DNA from: Carthagonibacter sp032251515
GTDB taxonomy: Bacteria > Gemmatimonadota > Gemmatimonadetes > Palauibacterales > Palauibacteraceae
NCBI GenBank assembly: GCA_032251515.1
Contig: JAVVDU010000011.1
Span: 4,444-68,443, forward strand
Direction of reading: 5' to 3'
Length of the DNA stretch: 64,000 nt
In this document: piece by piece, positions 58,504-64,000 of the stretch
Numbering within the stretch: position 1 is the stretch's first letter
Layout: each line of letters starts with the position of its first letter
Translations under genes and position numbers: made by a program
Notes under the pieces: model-generated
Told to the model about the DNA's origin: nothing
The model's database searches: none
The model's input: only the letters and a program-made list of their open reading frames with translations

Positions 58504-59492
58504 CCGGACATGCCGGGGACGCAGCGCAGGACGCGGCCGGCGTCGAGCCGCTGCGGCTCGGGGTGTCGGCGTGCCTGCTCGGCCGGGAAGTGCGGTACGA
58601 CGGGGGGCACAAGCGAGACCGCTTCCTGACCGACGTGCTGGGCCCGTACGTGCGCTGGGTGCCCGTGTGCCCGGAGGTGGAGATCGGGATGGGGACGCCC
58701 CGGCCCACGATCCGCCTCGAGCGGGACGGCGAGCGGGTCCGCCTCGTGATGCCGAGCACGGGAGAAGACCTGACCCGGCGCATGGAGAACTGGTCCGCGG
58801 AGCGGGTCGGACGCCTCGCGGAGCTCGACCTGTGCGGCTACGTGCTCAAGAAGGACTCGCCGACCTGCGGCATGGAGCGCGTGAAGCTGTGGGACGCGAA
58901 CGACGTGCCGGCGCGGGACGGGACCGGGGTCTTCGCCGGCGTCCTGCTGCGCGAGCTGCCGCACCTGCCGGTCGAGGAGGAGGGGCGGCTCAACGACCCG
59001 GGCCTGCGCGAGGCCTTCATCACGCGGATCTTCGCGTACCGGCGCTGGAAGGACCTCGTCCGCACCGGCGCCGACCGGCGCCGCCTAACGGAGTTCCACG
59101 CGGCGCACAAGTTCCTGCTCATGTCCCGCCACCAGGACGGGATGCGCCGCTTGGGGCGCCTGCTGGGCGAAGCCCCGCCGACGCGGCCGTACGGGGAAGT
59201 GGCCGCCGCCTACCTCGAGGGGCTCACCGAGGTGCTGCGGCGCGTGGCGACCCGCCGCAACCACACGAACGTGCTGCGCCACCTGGCCGGGTTCGTCTCG
59301 GATGGGCTGGACGCCGGGGACCGGGCGGAGCTGGCGGACGCGATCGAGCAGTACCGCCTGGGGCTGCTGCCGCTCATCGTTCCGGTGACCCTGCTGCGCC
59401 ACCACGTCCGGCGGTCGGGACCGGAGTACCTGCGCGACCAGGTCTACCTGCGTCCCCATCCCCACGAGCTGATGCTGCTGAACCACGTCTGA
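58500..59492 (+). CDS. DUF523-DUF1722 protein (TudS-like)
   Basis: A 330-residue two-domain protein. The N-terminal DUF523 part has three conserved cysteines, Cys25 in SACLLG, Cys57 in CPEVEIGMG and Cys123 in SPTCGM, in the layout of 2-thiouracil desulfidase TudS, where they bind a [4Fe-4S] cluster. The C-terminal DUF1722 (YbgA) region starts near residue 195 with EFHAAHKFLLMSRHQDGMRR. It may release sulfur from thiolated nucleobases, or act in a photolyase-associated pathway. The GTG start at 58500 overlaps the fusion gene. The domain assignment is secure; the reaction is by analogy. Confidence 0.82.
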   Translation: MTGHAGDAAQDAAGVEPLRLGVSACLLGREVRYDGGHKRDRFLTDVLGPYVRWVPVCPEVEIGMGTPRPTIRLERDGERVRLVMPSTGEDLTRRMENWSAERVGRLAELDLCGYVLKKDSPTCGMERVKLWDANDVPARDGTGVFAGVLLRELPHLPVEEEGRLNDPGLREAFITRIFAYRRWKDLVRTGADRRRLTEFHAAHKFLLMSRHQDGMRRLGRLLGEAPPTRPYGEVAAAYLEGLTEVLRRVATRRNHTNVLRHLAGFVSDGLDAGDRAELADAIEQYRLGLLPLIVPVTLLRHHVRRSGPEYLRDQVYLRPHPHELMLLNHV

Positions 59493-59515
59493 TGAGCCAC
59501 GTCTGACCGGCCGGG

Positions 59516-60700
59516 TCAGGCCCTCTCCTTCCCGGGCTCGGCGAGGAAGCGCCGGATGCGGACCCAGTTGCGGTCCACGTCGCGCCGGCCCAGCTCCAGC
59601 AGCTCGCCCAGGTACTCCCTCTCGAACAGCAGGTAGGACAGCAGGTCGGAGCTGGCCGGGCTGCGGCCGTCCAGGCCACGCACCAGGAAGCGGAAGGCGC
59701 GGGGGAGGCGGCTCTCGTGGCGCGCGGCCATCCGGCCCAGGTCGGCCGACGGCCGCAGGACCAGCAGGCGCACCGGACGCTCGTCGACGCGCCACCGGTG
59801 CTCGCGCGGGATCCGCGTCACGAGGCGGTTGATGCGCTGGAGCCGCTCGGCGTCCACGTCCAGGTTGTCGAGGAAGATCGAGTTCAGGACGAGGCCCGCG
59901 ACGCGGCCGGCCGGCGGGTAGGGGTCCGGCCGGTCGCCCGGGCGCGGCGGACGGGACGGACGGTAACGGGACGAGACCGCGAGGATCCGCCGGGCGCCGA
60001 GCCGCACGGCGGGCGACAGGGGATTTCCCTGCCGGATCCCACCGTCCCCGAACCACTCCCCCTCCACCTCGGCGGCGGGGAAGAACAGGGGGATCGCGGC
60101 GGAGGCCATCACCCGCCCCGCGTCGAGCCGGGCGGCGACGGCCTGCTGGCGGGCCCGCTCCCAGAGCCGCACGTCGGGGGCCGCGTGCACGAACGTCACC
60201 GTGCGCCCGGTGCGGTAGGAGGTCGCGGAGACGGCGGCGGCCCGCAGCCGGCCCGCCTCGATGTTCCGCTCGATGCCGTCCGGGTCGACGATCCGCTCGA
60301 GCAGGCCGAACAGCGGGGACGTGTCCACGAGCCCGCGCACCTGCGGCGCCAGCACACCGCCGCCCGTGCCGAGGCGCGCGACGAGACGGAGCGCGTTCCA
60401 CGCCAGCGACACCGCATCGGAGCGCAGGACGTCGCGCGTCCGCAGACCGCCCCAAGTGCCGGCCAGGTCGTCGAGCGCCTCGGCCGGGGCCTCCGCCCGC
60501 CCGGCGAGCACCGCGGCGTTGATCGCGCCCGCCGAGACGCCCGTCAGCACCGGGAAGCGGATCCCGGGCCGCCGCGCCGCGATCTCCTGCATGACCCCCA
60601 CCTGGTAGGCGCCGCGAGCGCCGCCGCCCGACAGGACGACGGAGGCCTCCGGACCGCCGGCCTCCGCGCGGAAGGACCGGGCCGGTCCGGAGCGGGTCAT
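59516..60700 (-). CDS. Patatin-like phospholipase
   Basis: A 394-residue cytoplasmic or membrane-associated patatin. The oxyanion loop GGGARG is at residues 25-30, the nucleophile Ser56 is in GVSAGA and the catalytic Asp219 is in FGDGGI, forming the Ser-Asp dyad. Family members hydrolyse phospholipid acyl chains. No signal peptide or barrel domain is visible. Its ATG overlaps the end of the upstream small protein (ATGA), so it is part of an operon with that gene. It converges with the DUF523 gene, with only 23 bases between. Confidence 0.88.
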   Translation of the reverse strand: MTRSGPARSFRAEAGGPEASVVLSGGGARGAYQVGVMQEIAARRPGIRFPVLTGVSAGAINAAVLAGRAEAPAEALDDLAGTWGGLRTRDVLRSDAVSLAWNALRLVARLGTGGGVLAPQVRGLVDTSPLFGLLERIVDPDGIERNIEAGRLRAAAVSATSYRTGRTVTFVHAAPDVRLWERARQQAVAARLDAGRVMASAAIPLFFPAAEVEGEWFGDGGIRQGNPLSPAVRLGARRILAVSSRYRPSRPPRPGDRPDPYPPAGRVAGLVLNSIFLDNLDVDAERLQRINRLVTRIPREHRWRVDERPVRLLVLRPSADLGRMAARHESRLPRAFRFLVRGLDGRSPASSDLLSYLLFEREYLGELLELGRRDVDRNWVRIRRFLAEPGKERA

Positions 60701-61203
60701 GGGGAGGGGACGGGCAGCAGCCGGGCGTGCCAGGATGCGGAGGCGGGCCGCTCCAGGCGGCCGTCGCGCAGGTCGGCGAGCCGTGGCAGGGTCAGATCGA
60801 GGACCGGCGTGTCCGGGCCCACGCGGCCCTCCCGCGCCAGCGTGCGGAACCGCTCGCGCGACGCGGTGCGTGGCCGTCCGTCCGGGTCCCGCCAGCGGAC
60901 CGACCCGCCGTCCAGCAGGGAAATCCCGAGCTCCTCCTCCAGGGCCCGCAGGCGGCCGGTCAGGGCGTCGATCGAGCAGCCCGAGACCCCGGCTGCCCGC
61001 TCATCCACCGCGAGGCACAGCACGCGGTCCGCCACCCACTCCGCCCCGGCCCGCAGGTCCGCGCCGTGCGCCGCCCACGTCTCCGCGAATTCCCGCACGG
61101 CCGCCAGCAGCCGGTCGGCCGTCGCCGGGTCGGGGGCCGGGTCCGCGGCGAAGCACCACAGGCGGGCGTCACCGGGCAGGTCCGCGAGGGGAACGAGGCT
61201 CAT
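60697..61203 (-). CDS. Conserved protein of unknown function (Cys-Ser-Ile-Asp motif family)
   Basis: A 168-residue protein resembling a family that is often mislabelled ABC transporter ATPase in Bacteroidetes-like genomes. It has RLWCFAADPAPDPATADRLL, a segment with TWAAHGADLRAGAEWVADRV, LCLAVDERAAGVSGCSIDAL and LEEELGISLLDGGSVRW. No Walker motifs are present. The start at ATG 61203 gives the compact family form. It precedes the patatin and follows the MacB-type permease on the same strand. The function is unknown. Confidence 0.6.
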   Translation of the reverse strand: MSLVPLADLPGDARLWCFAADPAPDPATADRLLAAVREFAETWAAHGADLRAGAEWVADRVLCLAVDERAAGVSGCSIDALTGRLRALEEELGISLLDGGSVRWRDPDGRPRTASRERFRTLAREGRVGPDTPVLDLTLPRLADLRDGRLERPASASWHARLLPVPSP

Positions 61204-61225
61204 GCCGGGCCGCTCCGTCCGCGGG

Positions 61226-62434
61226 TCACTCGAAGCGCAGGGCTTCGATCGGGTCCAGGGCCGCCGCGCGCCGGGCGGGCCAGAGGCCGAAGAACAGGCC
61301 GACGACGGCGGAGAAGGCGACGGCGAGTCCCACGGCCCGGAGCGACACCTCGGTGTTCCAGTTCGCCAGCTGCGCGAGCGTGAAGGAGGCGCCCCACCCG
61401 AGGGCAATGCCTATGAGCCCGCCGACCAGCGTGAGGACGAGCGCCTCGAGGAGGAACTGGCCGAGCACGGCGGAGCGGGTGGCACCGAGGGCCATGCGGA
61501 TCCCGATCTCCCGGGTCCGCTCCGTCACCGAGACGAGCATGATGTTCATGATTCCGATGCCGCCCACCAGCAGGCTCACCAGCGCGATCCCGGCGAGCAG
61601 GTAGGTGAACGTCTGGGTCGTCTCCTGCTGCGTCCCCAGCAACTCGGCCCGGTCCTGGATCCAGAAGTCGTTCTCCTCGCCGAGCCGCAGCCGGTGCTCG
61701 CGGCGCAGGACCTCCTCGATCTGGGCCATGGCGAGGGACGGGGAGGCGCCGGACCGGACGAGGGCGCTGAACGAGCCGATCCGCTCTGTGCCGAACAGGC
61801 GGAACTGCGCCGTGTTCACGGGCACGAACACCCGCTCGTCCTGGTTGAACCAGCCGCTGCCGCCCTTCTCCTCCAGGACCCCCACGACGTCGAACAGGAC
61901 GTTCCGGATGTAGACCTTCTGGCCGACGATCTCCTCGGCCGTCGTGCCCAGCACCGCCGGCACCGCCCCGCCCAGCACGGCCACGCGCCGCCGCCCCTCG
62001 TTCTCGCGGGCGTCGAAGAAGCGTCCCAGCGCGACCCGGTAGTTGTTCACTTGCTGGAACTCCGGCGTCGTGCCGGTGACCCGCAGGTTCGCGTTGCTGC
62101 GCACGAACTTGACCTGGGCGTTGCTCTGCATCTCCGGGGCGACCGCCTCGATGACCGGTGCGTCCCGCTCCACCGCAAGGGCGTCCTTCACCTCCATCTT
62201 CGCATCGCCGCCCCGTGCGCCGTGGAACCAGGCCTGGCCCGGGCGGACCGAGAGGACGTTCGTGCCGAGCGCCTCGATCTGCTCCTGCACGGCCCGCTGC
62301 GCGCCGGTGCCGAGGGCCACCATGGTGATGACGGCCGCCACGCCGATCACGATGCCGAGCATCGTGAGGAGCGACCGCATCTTGTTCGCGAAGATCGCCT
62401 GCAGCGCGACCCGGATGACCTCGCCGAACAGCAT
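61226..62434 (-). CDS. MacB-type ABC transporter permease
   Basis: A 402-residue FtsX/MacB permease. The N-terminal helix is SLLTMLGIVIGVAAVITMVA; a periplasmic domain (residues 45-270) and three C-terminal helices follow (LAGIALVSLLVGGIGIMNIM; TREIGIRMALGATRSAVLGQ). Unlike E. coli MacB it has no ATPase domain, so a separate ATP-binding protein is needed, and none is in the window. It should pair with the adaptor encoded just upstream, 17 bases away, and with TolC, in export of a peptide, lipid or antibiotic. Confidence 0.88.
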   Translation of the reverse strand: MLFGEVIRVALQAIFANKMRSLLTMLGIVIGVAAVITMVALGTGAQRAVQEQIEALGTNVLSVRPGQAWFHGARGGDAKMEVKDALAVERDAPVIEAVAPEMQSNAQVKFVRSNANLRVTGTTPEFQQVNNYRVALGRFFDARENEGRRRVAVLGGAVPAVLGTTAEEIVGQKVYIRNVLFDVVGVLEEKGGSGWFNQDERVFVPVNTAQFRLFGTERIGSFSALVRSGASPSLAMAQIEEVLRREHRLRLGEENDFWIQDRAELLGTQQETTQTFTYLLAGIALVSLLVGGIGIMNIMLVSVTERTREIGIRMALGATRSAVLGQFLLEALVLTLVGGLIGIALGWGASFTLAQLANWNTEVSLRAVGLAVAFSAVVGLFFGLWPARRAAALDPIEALRFE

Positions 62435-62451
62435 TCTGCCCGCCTCTCTGC

Positions 62452-63912
62452 TCAGTTGCGGCTCACGCCGGGGATACCCGACCGGCTGCGGATCCGGTCC
62501 AGGAGCTCCTGCTGCGACACCAGCGACATGGGCACCGCGGTGACCGTGTCTCCCGCCTCGAGCCCGGCCAGGACTTCGGTGAATTCCCAGCTGGACAGGC
62601 CGATGCGGATGGGCTTCGGGGTGAGGCCTCGGCCCGGCTCGTCGACGAACACGAATGCGTCCCGCGGCCGGGCCGGGTCGGCCCGCGCCTGTCGCTCCTC
62701 CTGCTCCCGCGCCTGCTGGAACATGGCGAACAGCCGCTGCCGCTGGGCGGGCTCGAGACGCTGGATCAGCTTCTGGCGCTCTTCACGCGACATCGCCTGC
62801 AGCCGCTCGGGCGAGGGAAGCCCGTCCCCGTCCGCCGCATCGCCACCGGCCGCCGCACTCTCCGTCGGCTCGCCGCCGTCGGCGGGCTCGGCGGTGGGGT
62901 CCGCGGCCCGTGCCTGCAGCAGCTCCGGGTCGAGCCCCAGCGCCGACGCGAGCTGCCGCGCCTCGTCGACCGTCTTCACGGCGGCGTTGGGCAGCGCCAG
63001 CACGTCGTCCCGCCGTCCGATGAGGATCTCCACGTCGGCGTTCATGCCCGGCTTGAGAAGGCCCTCCTCGTTGCGGATGCGGGTGAGCACGGCGAACAGG
63101 GTGACGTTCTGCTCCACCACCGCCTGCGGCTCGATCTTCAGCACGGAGCCCGTGAACTCGCGCTCCGGGTAGGCTTCCACCCGGATGGTGGCCCGCAGCC
63201 CCGGCTCGATCACGCCGATGTCGGTCTCGTCCACCAGGGTCCGCACCTGGACCTCGTTCAGGTCCGCCATGCGCAGCAGGATCGTGCCGCCGGTGACCTC
63301 GCGGGCCGAGGTGATGATCTGGCCCTCCTCGGCCGTCTTCTCGACCACGATCCCATCGATGGGGGCGGCCACGGCCACGTCGTTCAGCCTGTCGCGGGCC
63401 AGCTCGAGGTTCGTCTCCGCCTTCACGAGGGATGCCTTGGCGTTCGCCTCCTCGAGCAGGGCGGTTTCGTACTCCTCCTCGGTGACGACCTGCGAGTCCC
63501 GCAGGTCGGTGACCCGGCCGAGCTGTCGCTGGGCGATCGTGTGGCGGGCCCGCGCGACGTCCAGGTCGGCCTCGGCCTGCTCGAACGCGTTGCGCACGTC
63601 GCGCGGGTCGATGCGGACCAGGAGTTCTCCCCGGCGCACGAAGTCGCCCAGCTCCACGGGCACCTCCAGCACCTCGCCCGAAGCCTGCGACTTCACGTCG
63701 ATGACCCTGATCGGCTCGATCGTACCGGTGGCCGCGACGCTGGAGGTGATCTGCCGCCGCTCCGCCGTCACGGTGCTGAGCCCCAGCGTGGGCTCCTCGG
63801 CCTGGCCCTCGCCGCAGGCGGCCACCGCCGCCGGCAGCGCCAGGGCGACCAGCGCCGCCAGGGCGGGGTGGATCCTCGTTCCGTATCTCCCGCTCCCGTT
63901 CATCGGTCTCAT
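62452..63912 (-). CDS. MacA/HlyD-type periplasmic adaptor lipoprotein
   Basis: A 486-residue adaptor. The signal ends AVAAC with Cys33 as likely lipid anchor. The hairpin and lipoyl parts are seen in VIDVKSQASGEVLEVPVELG and FEQAEADLDVARARHTIAQR. Residues about 320-420 form an unusual low-complexity then helical insertion (PADGGEPTESAAAGG; EERQKLIQRLEPAQRQRLFA). It connects the permease at 61226 with a TolC protein. ATG 63912 overlaps the upstream TolC stop (ATGA); ATG 63903 has a better spaced GGAG and is an alternative. Confidence 0.85.
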   Translation of the reverse strand: MRPMNGSGRYGTRIHPALAALVALALPAAVAACGEGQAEEPTLGLSTVTAERRQITSSVAATGTIEPIRVIDVKSQASGEVLEVPVELGDFVRRGELLVRIDPRDVRNAFEQAEADLDVARARHTIAQRQLGRVTDLRDSQVVTEEEYETALLEEANAKASLVKAETNLELARDRLNDVAVAAPIDGIVVEKTAEEGQIITSAREVTGGTILLRMADLNEVQVRTLVDETDIGVIEPGLRATIRVEAYPEREFTGSVLKIEPQAVVEQNVTLFAVLTRIRNEEGLLKPGMNADVEILIGRRDDVLALPNAAVKTVDEARQLASALGLDPELLQARAADPTAEPADGGEPTESAAAGGDAADGDGLPSPERLQAMSREERQKLIQRLEPAQRQRLFAMFQQAREQEERQARADPARPRDAFVFVDEPGRGLTPKPIRIGLSSWEFTEVLAGLEAGDTVTAVPMSLVSQQELLDRIRSRSGIPGVSRN

Positions 63913-64000
63913 GCTCCGTCGGTCGAGGGCCGCAGGTCCGTCCCGAGGAGGGCCTCGAGGCGGGCGAGCCCGATCTGGTAGTCGAAGCGGCGGCGGATCA
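63909..64000 (-). CDS. TolC family protein, 3' end only
   Basis: The last 29 codons of a minus-strand gene whose start lies beyond the window. The frame reads FDYQIGLARLEALLGTDLRP, a typical TolC C-terminal helix in which the protein family ends. The stop overlaps the adaptor start (ATGA), so TolC, adaptor and permease form one operon. Confidence 0.55.
   Translation of the reverse strand, partial: IRRRFDYQIGLARLEALLGTDLRPSTDGA

Overview
The window is high-GC bacterial DNA, densely packed and mostly coding, with no stretch over 300 bases lacking a gene. It is very probably from a metagenomic assembly, because a 100-base run of N (17533-17632) joins two contigs. The organism is a diderm: it has LPS core genes, TonB, TolC and RND proteins, an Mla lipid transport system and lipoproteins. 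A PorX-like PglZ protein, GWxTD-like secreted proteins, a TonB receptor with a carboxypeptidase-type N-terminal domain and a very GC-rich codon bias together suggest Gemmatimonadota. That placement is inference; no rRNA or tRNA gene was seen.

Layout. 1-5907: the 3' end of a PorX-like protein, then envelope genes (MsbA-type flippase, Kdo kinase, two glycosyltransferases). 5904-12133: a DUF3108 protein, a deoxyhypusine-synthase-like protein, a small protein with a strong promoter, a CNNM/CorC transporter, TPR and zinc-ribbon proteins and a lipoprotein cytochrome c. 12251-17522: an isopropylmalate-dehydrogenase-family enzyme, thiolase, slipin, an unknown membrane protein and 3-hydroxybutyryl-CoA dehydrogenase. 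After the N gap come recF, dciA-like (DUF721) and gyrB, an order typical of replication-origin regions, although dnaA, dnaN and oriC are not visible. 21272-32793: a carbohydrate locus of sucrose/fructan type with a GH32 hydrolase, ROK fructokinase, Na+/sugar symporter, TonB receptor and a complete ABC importer. 32970-35105: thyX interrupted by a 385-residue intein carrying a composite homing endonuclease. 35261-40527: three co-transcribed secreted paralogues, two of them with GWxTD-like domains.

40567-44905: gyrA-type subunit, a small protein and rho on the minus strand. 45169-49726: a small basic protein, an MCE protein divergent from mlaE-mlaF-mlaD, and ssb. 49816-51359: an NDUFA9-like epimerase and a CDP-alcohol phosphatidyltransferase. 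51280-56893: a tripartite RND pump. 57097-59492: an SRPBCC-TIGR01777 fusion and a DUF523-DUF1722 (TudS-like) protein. 59516-64000: a patatin, a small conserved protein, a MacB-type permease, a MacA-type adaptor and the end of a TolC gene.

Genes are organised in tight operons: at least a dozen junctions are 4-base ATGA, GTGA or TTGA overlaps, implying translational coupling. Start codons are often GTG, sometimes TTG. Two genes (3900 and 46673) have a TAGGTT element about 6 bases before ATG and may be leaderless. The most notable items are the thyX intein, the three-gene GWxTD-like array, the separately encoded second MCE protein, and short in-frame tandem repeats in recF and the fructokinase gene.
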